This document shows, piece after piece, positions 12,113 to 22,090 of a stretch of DNA of 64,000 nt. The stretch is taken from positions 112,798-176,797 of the forward strand of contig JANBVO010000058.1 in assembly GCA_030052745.1 (NCBI GenBank), given 5' to 3'. Below the pieces are notes generated by a model. The model made no database searches and was not told the DNA's origin. It saw only the letters and a program-made list of their open reading frames with translations. Each line of letters begins with the position of its first letter. Within the stretch, counting starts at the first letter, position 1. Source of the DNA: Pleurostoma richardsiae (Eukaryota; Ascomycota; Sordariomycetes; Calosphaeriales; Pleurostomataceae). Both the position numbers and the translations under genes were made by a program.

Positions 12113-13826
12113 CTAGAAAGTCACCGGCAGGTCCACGATCCCAACATCCTTCTCGAGCGGTGTGAAGTTAATTCTGTCAATCGGCACAGCGAGCTTGAGA
12201 CTGGGCAGCTCTTGGAACAGTGTAGCTACAGATCGCAGGTTAGTCATGGACAACTGAAAGACTCAAAGATGGTACAAGGGCAACCCACAAAACACGGTCG
12301 CCAACTCGGCTTTTGCAAGATGCTCCGCAATGCAACGGTGAGGGCCAAACCCGAAGCCAAGCCCACTGACTGGCCACTTCCGATGCATGTCGAACACATC
12401 AGGATCATTGAAGACATCCTCATCTCTGTTGGCTGATTGATTGGATGCGATAATACCCTCGCCAGCCTTGATGAGCTATTCGAGACGTTATATATGAGTA
12501 TTGGCCAGTGTCTCACAGACCGCCAGTTCTGACACAACCAGGGATAAGAAAGGAGTCATACCTTCCCACCAATCTCGGTGTCAACCTTCGCTGTCCGCTT
12601 GAGTGCCAGTGCCGAGGCCGTGTGATACCTGCACAGCTCCTCGACGAAAGCGAGTGCCAAGGAAGGGTTTGCCTTCAGTTCCGCTAGCTGATCTGGATGT
12701 TGGAATAGCGTTATAACGCCCTAGATAGAGCCATTAATTAGTAGGACACGATCACACGCTTGCGGCCGAAGAATTGTTACCAGTCCGATCATGTTCACCA
12801 AAGTCGCATTGCCAGCCACGAGCAACAAGAAAGCGATCTGCACGATATCTGCTTTGTCGAGATTTCCCGGTTCGAGTTGCTCGACAACCAGCTTGCTGAC
12901 AAGATCGTCCTTCGGCTTCGCAGTTCGTTGATCGACTAGCTTGTTCAGGTAGTCCATTAATCCCCTAGTATATGTCAGAACTATCCATCCTTGGCATCCC
13001 AACAGGAGTCACTAACTGATTTGCTGCCGACGCTTCTCTTGCAGTCGAGCTCCCGTTTGTGCGAATGGCGTTTTGCTCAGTGAGAAACTCGAGATCCTCG
13101 AACGGGACACCAAGAATGGTGTAAATTATCTAAGAAGGTGTTTAGGGATAACGCGTACACTTGATCTCAGCCTCGAGACTTACATAGGACGGGACTGGGA
13201 GGGCAAAGCCTTTGACTAAGTCGACGGGTCCATTGGCACATCCCTTCTCTTTGAAGGCATCTAGGAGGTCATTGACCGTTTTCTGGATATATGGCTGCAG
13301 TTGTTCAACGCGTTCGCGGATAAACAGTGGTTCCACCATGCTCCTGTACACCATGTCAGTCTGCTCTGAGATAACATCAAAAACTCTGAAGGACTCACCT
13401 TTGGTGTGTATGCTCCGGGGGATCCATGTCAACAAAGGTAGGCCTTGCCTTCGCAGCCTGCTTTCCACCGGCATTCAACTCCGGGAAGCCGGGGCGGGTT
13501 CGCTCCTATGCATACATCTATATCCGTTTTGTCGAGGCCAGGATGTACAAAAAAATAGATACCTTAGACAATCGATCGTCAGTGCAGACGTAGGTAACAT
13601 CCATATACTTCGTCACAAGCCAAGCAAGGCTCCCATCGAAGAGCCTGACCCTTGACACAGGGTCCGTCGCACGAAGCCGAGCGAACTCGGCTGGCGGCTC
13701 CATCGCGGATGCGCGCTTGAAAGGAAACGGGGGTGCATCTACGGCCATCTTGGCGGCGCTGCTGGCAAGATCGCTCGCGGGCTGCCTTCGGTCAATGGAG
13801 CGCAAAACCGTTGTTGCTGTCTGCAT
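12113..13826 (-). CDS. CYP55A: cytochrome P450nor, nitric oxide reductase (CYP55A)
   Basis: Eight exons, 13826-13563, 13505-13399, 13343-13184, 13129-13017, 12964-12781, 12720-12562, 12475-12289 and 12225-12113, give 428 residues from the first ATG and 402 from the second (13748). Typical P450nor blocks are present: [65 protein letters not shown] (I helix), [14 protein letters not shown] and [18 protein letters not shown] with heme ligand Cys377. The enzyme reduces two NO to N2O using NAD(P)H directly, the last step of fungal denitrification. Residues 1-26 are basic and Ser/Ala-rich and look like a mitochondrial presequence, so the two starts may give mitochondrial and cytosolic forms as known in Fusarium. 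The gene is divergent from nirK. Confidence 0.95.
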
Positions 13827-13839
13827 GATGTCGTTGTTT

Positions 13840-13859
13840 CTTATCCAACAGAACTATCT
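13840..13859 (-). promoter_or_regulatory. two GATA-type (AreA/NIT2-like) motifs
   Basis: On the minus strand GATAAG (13845-13840) and AGATAG (13859-13854) lie 14 to 33 bases upstream of the P450nor ATG. Both fit the HGATAR core of nitrogen GATA factors. Such short motifs occur by chance, and these are very close to the start codon, so function is uncertain. Confidence 0.3.
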
Positions 13860-13901
13860 AGCGTCGAGCTTGTCCCGGCGTTTCGACGATCTCTCTCTCT
13901 A

Positions 13902-13909
13902 TATATATA
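13902..13909 (-). promoter_or_regulatory. TATA box of P450nor
   Basis: TATATATA occurs 76 to 83 bases upstream of the first P450nor ATG, next to a CT-rich tract (13891-13900). The distance is reasonable for a fungal core promoter with a short leader. Confidence 0.45.
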
Positions 13910-14192
13910 CACATTTCGAAATCGACTGATTCCGGTGCTCTACATAGGTCGAAGAGATCATAATCTAGTTCACCGTTCTCAGACAGACAGTCCGATATGA
14001 TCTAAATGGTGCTGTTGTCTCGGCATGATGTGATCCGATTTTCATGCTTCTCGTGGTGAAAGCACCTGCTTTTGCGTCCCTTCTTACGTCAATGGCAAAT
14101 CCATTACGAAAGAAACAGCAGAAAACCCCGAACCTGACCTGGTGGCGTTTCTGCATTTCCGGCCAGCTTCAACTAATGGCTGTCTCCAACAT

Positions 14193-14202
14193 CTCCGCGG
14201 AG
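14193..14202. promoter_or_regulatory. NIT4/NirA-type nitrate regulator site
   Basis: CTCCGCGGAG is a perfect palindrome. It contains the Neurospora NIT4 octamer TCCGCGGA, and on both strands it contains the Aspergillus NirA site CTCCGHGG. It lies 367 bases from the P450nor start and 270 bases from the nirK start, so it could serve both genes. Binding is inferred from known consensus sites. Confidence 0.55.
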
Positions 14203-14471
14203 ATGGGCAATCACCGATTAGTAACGCCAGCCATATGCCTGATTCTCGGTACTTGAAAGGTATGGGTTTCTGGCAAGCATGCCGAACGGGTCACGCCAGT
14301 ATGCTGCCGCCTGTGGCCAACGTCTTCGGTGTGAAGCAGTCTGCGAGTGTAGATCAGCCACCAGTACATATCTAGAACTTCATGTCCCTGTCCTTAGTTT
14401 GAAGAATTTCACCAATGAAGAGGAACTAAATCAATGGGCAGCAGGAGGTGATACCATCCATCACCTTGACG

Positions 14472-15947
14472 ATGAACAACTTACGCTCAACGTCGCGGAG
14501 GCTGTTGAGTTCAGCACCAACCAGACAATGTTTATCGTCAGGAAGAAACACAGCATTCATGCCTGCAGGGTTCTTCTGCTCTCCGAGACCGGTTGGACGT
14601 GTCGAGAAACGGGTCTTCTTCTCCAACTCTTCGGCTAGTAGTACGAACTATCCGCGACGAGGTATGACCTTGATCAACCTTGTCTCTCTCGCCGCGGTTG
14701 GTACACTCGTCTACATTTGCAGGCCGAGTCCTATGTGGATGGACTGTGAATGCTGTGCACACGACCGTGAGGCGTCTACAGATCCGGCTCCGCCGAAACA
14801 GCAGGTATGACTCGACTTTACCGAAGTAATTGCGATATAGTCATAACGTACCTGTAGACACGGCGGCTAATACAGCTAGATTCCCATATTATTCACCCGT
14901 GCACAAACTGGTGCAGACACGGGCCTCGCCGTGTATGAGGCACTCGAGGGAGAGCCGCCAGAGATATCCGAATTGCCCAGAGAACAGGCAATACTCACAA
15001 CTGCACCAAACGTCCCGCCGGCAATCACTCGCGAATATCCTGTGCTTCTCCAGGTCGCCCTGACGACTAGACCTAAGTTGGCACAACTCACTAGCCAGTA
15101 CAAGTACGAACAGTGGACGTTTAACAGCACGGTGCCAGGACCATTCATCCGAGCACGGGCCGGAGACGTGGTGGAGCTGACGCTCACGAATCGAGATCCG
15201 GCAGGTAATCCGCACAATATTGATTGCCACGCGTTTACGGGGCCCGGCGGCGGGGCGGCGGTGACTACAGCCGAGGAGACCGAGACCAAGACGACGAGGT
15301 TCAGACTCTTAAGTCCGGGGTTGTATTTGTATCACTGTGCCGCAGCACCGGTGCCGGTACACATTGCCAACGGCATGTACGGTCTCCTTTACGTACAGCC
15401 AGCGGAACGAGACCTTCCTACCGTGGACAGGGAGTACTATGTTGTGCAGAGCGAGTTCTACCATGAAACACCGGAAATTCTTGACGACGGGCGGAAGTCG
15501 GAGGTAGTGGAGTTCTCGTATCCGAATGGGCTGCGCGAGGAGCCGAATGTCGTCGTCTTCAACGGGAGCGAGTCCGCCCTGACGAGGGATCATCCGCTCA
15601 AGGCCCACGTCGGCGAGAGCGTCCGCATCTTCTTTGGAAACGCCGGCCCGAATCTGACAAGTTCATTTCACGTCATCGGCAGCATCTTCAGGAATGTCTA
15701 TCGAGATGGAGATATCGTCAGCCCCCCGGGACACTTCGTGCAAACAGTCACCGTTCCTCCGGGTTCCGCGACGGTGATGGACATGAAGATGATCGTGCCC
15801 GGAACCTATACCCTGGTGGATCATGCGATGTTTCGCTTAGATAAAGGTGCCGTGGGCTTCTTAAACGTCTCCGGAGACCAAAGACTAGATGTCTATCAAA
15901 GTTCCCAGCCACCTGCGCCTTGTACTGGGTGTAAATTGCACGCTTGA
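14472..15947 (+). CDS. nirK: copper-containing nitrite reductase NirK
   Basis: Two exons, 14472-14804 and 14880-15947, joined across a 75-base intron, give 466 residues. The acceptor at 14879 is the only one that avoids in-frame stops at 14868 and 14877. Copper ligands are all visible: HNIDCH (His223, catalytic Asp226, His228), YHC (His263, Cys264), PVHIANGMYG (His272, Met277), catalytic His375 in FHVIG, and His426 in LVDHAMF. The enzyme reduces nitrite to NO. Residues 1-62 are rich in Arg and Ser, then comes a hydrophobic run (LINLVSLAAVGTLVYI), suggesting a bipartite mitochondrial signal. Its partner P450nor is divergent 645 bases away. Codons are less GC-biased than in most genes here. Confidence 0.95.
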
Positions 15948-16139
15948 ATTCTATGGAGAAGTCCCAAGATTGGGGCCGCCTGAGGGCTTGGAGCGGCCTA
16001 TAGTGGCGGTAGAAGATATCGCCCTCTTGGAGAAACTACAGTGTCATAGAGGTATCGGGATATGCGAGTCGGGAATCAGAGGAAGAAATTGATACTGGGA
16101 GTAGACAGCGAGACGGAGGAAGGTGGAATTCATTGCGTC

Positions 16140-17090
16140 TTCCAAGAGAATCAATTCCCCTTTTCTTCTCTTCCATTCTCGTTGCCACCTCAGTTAGGTA
16201 CACGGGGAACGACACGTATGCGAAGTGGGCGGTCGAGGCCTGGGACTGGATGCAGGGCATTGGGCTTGTCAACAAGGACTACAACGTCTTTGACGGAGAC
16301 CATGTTGACAAAAACTGTACGGATACCAACCCGCATATCAACCCGCACCAGTATTCATACAACGTTGGGATCCTGCTGCAAGGTTCGGCCTTCATGTACA
16401 ACTGAGCGCCTGACGAATCTCCCCTACTCTCTTCAATCCTGCCAACAAGCGAGCATCCAGAGACACTGACAGAGCACCGCGGCGCTTCCCAGACACGAAC
16501 GGAAGTTCCCTGTGGCAGGAGAGAGTGGATGACCTTCTTACCAACATCATCAAGGTGTTCTTCCCCGAGGGAGTTGCCTACGAAGGGTCGTGCGAGCAGG
16601 TCGAGGACGTTGACAAGGCGTGCACGATGGACATGAAGAGCTCCAAGGGCTACGTCCACTGCTGGATGGCCACCACCGCCCAAGTGACCCCTTTCGTCAA
16701 GGACCGCATCATCGACGTGCTGAAGACGTCGACCGCGGCGGCGGTGAAGCAGCGCACGGGAGGGGCCAACGGGAGGACCTGCGGGTTCCGGTGGGTGACG
16801 GAGCAGTACGACGGCACCACCGGGGCGGGGCGCAGGAGATGAACGACGTGCTGGGCGCCCTGATATCACTACTTATAGACCAGGACAAGGCCGGGCCAGT
16901 GACTACGGACACCGGAGGCACGAGCGTGGGTGACCCCAACGCGGGTGGCAACCTGACAACGGCGCCGGTCTTCGCACCGGTCAGGAAAAGGGACAAGGTC
17001 GGGGCTGGAATCCTGACCGCCGTGGTGTTGGTTCTGTTGACGGCCGCTTGCCTTTGGATGACTTCCAACGCCTCCGAAGACATCAAATAA
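16140..17090 (+). pseudogene. decayed GH76 (DFG5/DCW1-like) mannanase fragment
   Basis: Pieces of a GPI-anchored endo-1,6-alpha-mannanase family protein are readable: VRYTGNDTYAKWAVEAWDWM, SYNVGILLQGSAFMYN, then a segment from LWQERVDDLL to CGFRWVTEQYDGTTGAG, and a C-terminal hydrophobic helix (GAGILTAVVLVLLTAACLW). About the first half of the family length, with the catalytic region, is missing. A stop follows MYN at 16403 where a donor-like TGAGCGCC looks damaged, and a one-base frameshift occurs near 16827, after which EMNDVLGALI continues in another frame. Intact members act in cell-wall/GPI-protein linkage at the plasma membrane. The fragment follows nirK on the same strand, within 200 bases. 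Sequencing errors could explain the frameshift but not the missing N-terminus. Confidence 0.7.
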
Positions 17091-19779
17091 GGCGGACCGA
17101 CCTTATCGGAACGCCGTTTCGCATGCGGGCGAGGTGATCAAAGGAAGATTGAGGGACACAGCAGGCAGAGCCGCTTCCGCTCCCCTATGATCCGGGGCAA
17201 CTCTCGAGCTGGATCGAGGCGCAGCCTTGAGGTACCGGACTCAAACAGGGAGAATAAAGTCGATCCCAATTCAAAACTGCAGCAACCCCGCCCCGGATTC
17301 CGGACAACGTTGAGATCCTTCCCGAGACCAAAGGAAGGGTTCGAGTTACCGTGCATTCCGGGTGCATGGCCGAAGTTGTACACCTATTTATAGCCATCCT
17401 AGACAAGTTTCCCTTGTTGTCTTCGTGCGGCTTGGGGTTGAGAGGAGACCTGTCGATGTTCTCCTTATTCCGAAACTTGAGTTTTTAAGGTTATTATGGG
17501 CTAGTGACGTGACGTTTGATTGCACTCGGGAGGCTGTGCAAGACCCCTGGCAGCTTGGCAGGCGTGAAGGCTCCGGTTGCCAGCGGCTCCCCCCCGATTC
17601 TAAGCTGCACTGTTGATTGTAGGTATCAAAAGCTCTGGAAAGCCCGGAAAGAATTCGGTCTAATGACAATCTTTTGCATGGTTTCGCCGCCTTTCCAGCT
17701 GTCAAGATTGTCCGCCCAAGAAGGTGGGAGAAGTCTGGGGAGTTCGCTGCAAGTGATTGCTGCTAGTAGATGCCCCATCATCACAGTTTACAGCCCGCTA
17801 GATCGGAGGCACGGGCGAAGAAGGACTCTGAAAAGACGCAGAGCACTGCCATTGCCGGGAAACCCGGTGATGAACCCCAGGATGTCCGGTCTCCCTCGCC
17901 GGAGCGGATCCCGATCGGCATGCGGCGAAGATGAGCCGGACCTTTGCCGGGCCGTGATCGTCGCGGCAGGAGGAACAGAGGCCGCAAGCATCCCTGCACC
18001 TCTGTATAGTCTGTTCCTTCGAGTCGCAGGCATAGTATCATACCTAGTTCGTACAGTGATGAATTCGCTAGAATCACACGTGCGAGACATCACGCGAAGG
18101 GGGGATTTTCCAATCTTTGTATGGCGCTGGCGGCACGGGTGTACTTGGTACAGTACAAAGGGCACCAAACACATCACAAGAAGGCGGCACACGTCTCAAG
18201 AGCACGATGCATAGCGTTATGCGTGTACAGAATTCCTGTGCATATGCCGAACAAGGCCCTGCCGGACACATGTATCTCTTAAACAAGCCATCAGCCTATA
18301 GATGGCCCTCTCGGGCGACTTCTTTTCTTTCAATGTCAGAAATGCGGGAGGCTGGGGGTTGCGGCGGATCGCTCGGGACCGTGGAACGGCATCAGCATCG
18401 GGGCCGTAGGTCTTTGAGACTACGGGATACACAACGAGGTCTGTACTCGGGACCTCTGCAACTTATCGCTCTCCCTTTTTGCAATCAGGGGCCGCGCGGC
18501 TGCAAGTTGTTCAAACCGCGGTTAACAACGAGCTGAGTAGTGAGCCGAGTCAACCGACTGCCTTGCCTGGCATTTGCTGCCAGCGTAGCAACGCAGGTGG
18601 CGCCTGACACACGCCGTAACATGCGGTGCAAATGGTCCGACGGAGCCCCTGCATTGCAACGGGATGATGATGATGGGACTTGGAGGGGGCCGGCAGAAGT
18701 AGAAACGAGGGACGAGGGACAAGAAACGAGATGAGGCAGAGAGAGAGCAAGACGGACACGGGAGGCACACGAGAGGAGCGAGCGAGCGAGCGACGACGGG
18801 CGGCGGAGGAGGGGGAGCCAGGAGACAGAAATATGAGATGATGGGCGTCACTGCAGCTGCCCAGCTGCAGGCGGGATTGGGAAACACCACCCATGTTTGG
18901 CGGCCGCGGCCAATCGGCGGGCGAGCCAGCAGCTGCCGGAAACATCTCGAGGCCGTGCTGGCGAGCCTGCTGCCGACCGGTCACGCCTCGCCGCGGCGCA
19001 ATTGGCTGCCGCCGCTGCCACTGCTGCCACACGGCGTCGTTTCGAAACAATGGTTGGCGGCGGTGACGATCCTGAGCTCGTTTCAGGTGCCACGGCCTCC
19101 ACGAGCCAGCACGCCAGAGCAGAGGACGCAGGCAAGCTTGAGGCCCGGCGCTGCCAGTGCCAGGCCGACCCACCCCCCTTCGACCCCCCTGCTAGGGGCA
19201 ACCGACCAGGATCACGACCCGAGAGGAGTCGGGATCAGACTCGGAGGAGGAGCATCAGCAGAGGAAAGCTGGGGCTGACGGGCATTAGCAAGGGTCCAAT
19301 TGATTGCACGGCCCGCCCGAGGGTCAGTCGAATCTCGCCAAACTCACCTCTCGCCCAAGACACGCAGACTCTTGTCTCTACCTCCTGCGCGCGCGCCCTG
19401 CTGCTGCACACCGTCTCCTCCGCATCTGCGCGCCATCATCATCATCGATGTGCCAATTGTGCATCAATTGATCGACTTGCATTCTTGTGAAGGCGCATCC
19501 AGAGTCAAGACTCGATAGCGGAGCTTCGCTGCAGCCACCCTACTAGCTGTCGCTCTGTTTACCTACTATTCCGCCGCTATCGACGCCCGCCTTGTGCCGG
19601 TGCTGGAGCTTCCAAGTCGTCTTCCCACCTCGGCATAGGAGACGCGCGAACAAAGACGCCTCTGCGCGCGCATCATCGGAGGACCAACAGGACATCCCCC
19701 GGCCGCTCCGGCCGACCGATCCGCTCCCTGCTGAGTCGCGCCGCCGTGTGTCGCGGCCGCGGATCGACCGCTCGCCCAC
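17091..19779. other. intergenic, 2.7 kb, upstream of zinc-finger gene
   Basis: No gene was recognised. A 232-codon frame (17516-18214) lacks a domain and looks accidental. The right half (18500-19780) is strongly GC-rich with purine-rich and GAGC/GCGA tetramer runs (about 18776-18795) and ATC triplet runs near 19436. It probably contains the promoter and a long leader of the C2H2 gene. Confidence 0.5.
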
Positions 19780-21588
19780 ATGGACGGCAGACTCGAGCCC
19801 TCGGACGACAGCCTCGCCGCCGCCCGACTGCATGTCCAGGCGCTGACAGAGCGCGGTCTTCCCCGGGAGGCGCTCCTCCAAGCGCTCCTGGAACAGTATG
19901 ATGGCGACCAGCAGCCGCTCTCGCCAGGTGAGTGTGGGAGCCGCCGGCGTCCTGTCTCGGTCGCGGAATCTAACCGTGAGCTGCCAGGCCAACGTAATGA
20001 CGGCCCGGCCGCCTACAACCACCAGCAGCACCTGATGGCTGCTGGCCGCGGCCACGCGCCGCGCCTGTCCGTGTCGACGACCAACTCGGCGTCAACCAGC
20101 CGGAGCGCCATGTCAGCCATGTCCGGCATGTCGACCCTGTCCGCGGCGTCCACCATCAGCTCTGTGTCGTCGCACTCCAGCCGCTTCTCCCAGACGCCGT
20201 GTCTGGGTCCCAGCCGTCAAGTGCTCTCCACCAGAGCCTACTGGTGCACGTCTTGCGTAAGTGATGATGATCTGTTCCTCCCCCGGTTTTGCTCATCCCG
20301 CGGTATCGCTGACTTGCCGGCACAGGAGACCAAGTTCATCAGAAAGTTCGACTGGAAGCGCCACGAGGACGAGTTCCACGAGCGGTACAAGAAGTACCCC
20401 TGCCCCGACTGCAACCGCGTCTTCTGGGGTTCCAACACCTTCAACCAGCACCACAAGGCGCGCCACGGCTGTAAGACATGCCCGCACGCCGACTCGGTCG
20501 TCAAGTACATGAAGAAGAAACGCGCCTGGGGCTGCGGATTCTGCGCAGCCTTCCTACCGACGATGGACCGCTACTACGACCACGTTAGTCTGCACTTTGA
20601 GGCTGGCAGAACCAAAGCCCACTGGTACCACTCCAATGTCATATACGGCCTGCTGCACCAGCCGGGTGTCTACGAGGCCTGGAAGAACCTCGTCGCCGCC
20701 CACCACGGCCACCTGCCGCGAGACCAGCGGCCCAGCTTTTACTGGGACGTCAAGACGACCGGGCGCGCCCAGGGCTACCTTGAGAACGAGAGCCCCGGCC
20801 AGCTGCAGGACTTTCTCGAGTTCTTCAACCCGGCCCGGGACGACCCGCAGCAGGTCATCCAGCTCGCCTTCGAGAAAGCGATGCTGACGGATCCCGCACC
20901 TAAGCCGCAGTCCGAACTCCAGCAGGCCGTCTCGCCTGGCCAGCCCCAGCAGCAACCCCTCTCCCCGAGAGGCCCCTCATCGTCTGGCCTGGGACCATGG
21001 ACTGCTGGCGATCAGGCGCACTTGCCACCCAAGTCGCCCGGCGAGAACGAGTTCCGGGTGTCGGCAGTCCCGATGCCTCTCTTCACGGAGCAACCTCCAT
21101 CTGTGCCTGTGAGCTCGGAACCGCTCGCGGTGTTCACCCCGATCCAGACCGGCGTACCGTTGACACCTCAACCCATACCTCAACCCATGCCTCAGGTGCA
21201 GCCGCATCTATGTCAGCCTCAAGCACAGTCACAACCACAATTACAACTACAATCACAACCGTTGCAACAACAAGCTCACCAACAGGCTCAGCAGCCTCGG
21301 CACCAACCGCCGCCGCCGCCGCCGCCGCCGCCACAGCAGCAGCAACATCAACAACAAATAATTTCAACCTCACAACAACAACAGCCATTACCAACACCGT
21401 CAATCGACCTTCTTTCCTTTATGAGCAACGAGACATTCATGTCGAGCGCGTCCCTTAACTTATACGAGGACTGGAACAGTATAGCCAGCACAATGGTCGA
21501 TGACCAGTTCGGCTCGATTCCTCCTCAGCCAGGCCCCATGGACTGGAGCACATCCACATTTCCTAATAATAACGGCCCAGGGCCATGA
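19780..21588 (+). CDS. C2H2 zinc-finger protein with Gln/Pro-rich C-terminus
   Basis: Two exons, 19780-20256 and 20326-21588, give 579 residues. The 69-base intron falls inside the first finger: removing it joins CTSC to ETKFIRKFDWKRHEDEFH, a perfect C-x2-C-x12-H-x4-H unit. A second finger is CPDCNRVFWGSNTFNQHHKARH, written here in pieces CPDC...HHKARH, and a third CGFCAAF...HVSLH. The N-terminus has a short helical segment then Ser/Thr-rich sequence. The C-terminal third is low complexity with polyQ and nine prolines in a row. The protein is probably a nuclear DNA-binding regulator; no named orthologue is recognised. The intron is a multiple of three without a stop, so retention would insert 23 residues into the finger. 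Confidence 0.85.
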   Translation: MDGRLEPSDDSLAAARLHVQALTERGLPREALLQALLEQYDGDQQPLSPGECGSRRRPVSVAESNRELPGQRNDGPAAYNHQQHLMAAGRGHAPRLSVSTTNSASTSRSAMSAMSGMSTLSAASTISSVSSHSSRFSQTPCLGPSRQVLSTRAYWCTSCVSDDDLFLPRFCSSRGIADLPAQETKFIRKFDWKRHEDEFHERYKKYPCPDCNRVFWGSNTFNQHHKARHGCKTCPHADSVVKYMKKKRAWGCGFCAAFLPTMDRYYDHVSLHFEAGRTKAHWYHSNVIYGLLHQPGVYEAWKNLVAAHHGHLPRDQRPSFYWDVKTTGRAQGYLENESPGQLQDFLEFFNPARDDPQQVIQLAFEKAMLTDPAPKPQSELQQAVSPGQPQQQPLSPRGPSSSGLGPWTAGDQAHLPPKSPGENEFRVSAVPMPLFTEQPPSVPVSSEPLAVFTPIQTGVPLTPQPIPQPMPQVQPHLCQPQAQSQPQLQLQSQPLQQQAHQQAQQPRHQPPPPPPPPPQQQQHQQQIISTSQQQQPLPTPSIDLLSFMSNETFMSSASLNLYEDWNSIASTMVDDQFGSIPPQPGPMDWSTSTFPNNNGPGP

Positions 21589-22090
21589 TCAGAGGGGGAG
21601 TTTACGACTGGAGAGTGGTTGAGATACTATTATTTTCCGGGATGGGTCCAGAAAAAAAGATAAGAAGGGTGGATAGGGGGCAAAGGGGGGAAAGCATCCG
21701 GAAAGGAGTTTCGGCATCACCCATAGCACCCTCTGTAATGCTAATCATTCCGGACGAAGGCGATCATGATCCTTCGCCCGCACCAGGAAAATCAGGATTT
21801 ATAGTACGGGGGGGCATGACTTCATGTAGGATACCCGGTCATGTTGGCAATATCAAGCCTTGTTCGTGAGCGCATCACTGCTATCAATTCCATAATTCGA
21901 GTCTCCTGAAACACCCCTTCTTTCGTCCATGCCCGTCGCCGAAGAGAAACTAACCAGCAAGATGAGGGAAAGAAACGTGCCTTCGGTTTATCCTTGACAG
22001 AAGTGATTGTTTGATCTGGCTGACCGCTTTGTGTCCCCGGCCACGTCTAAGACGCGAGCATCAGGGGGCTGACTCCCTTGCCTACCAACC
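21589..22090. other. intergenic between convergent genes
   Basis: Five hundred bases between the stop codons of the zinc-finger gene and the aldo/keto reductase gene. No gene is seen. The A/G-rich stretch near 21640-21700 is presumably 3' untranslated sequence. Confidence 0.6.

Larger units (their letters stand above)
13827..14471. promoter_or_regulatory. shared divergent promoter of P450nor and nirK
   Basis: A stretch of 645 bases separates the two outward-facing start codons. It contains a TATATATA box for P450nor (13902-13909), two GATA-like motifs next to the P450nor start, and a perfect NIT4/NirA-type palindrome (14193-14202). Short open frames inside (for example 14044-14256) look like chance. 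Co-regulation of the two genes from this region is inferred from the arrangement. Confidence 0.65.

Noticed and set aside
14662-14722. A 61-base GT...AG intron candidate inside the first nirK exon
   Set aside because: Splicing it shifts the frame so that no acceptor before the conserved NirK core (which must start at 14880) restores it; the unspliced exon keeps the frame.
17516-18214. 232-codon plus-strand frame
   Set aside because: No family, no expected start context, and basic low-information sequence; treated as chance.
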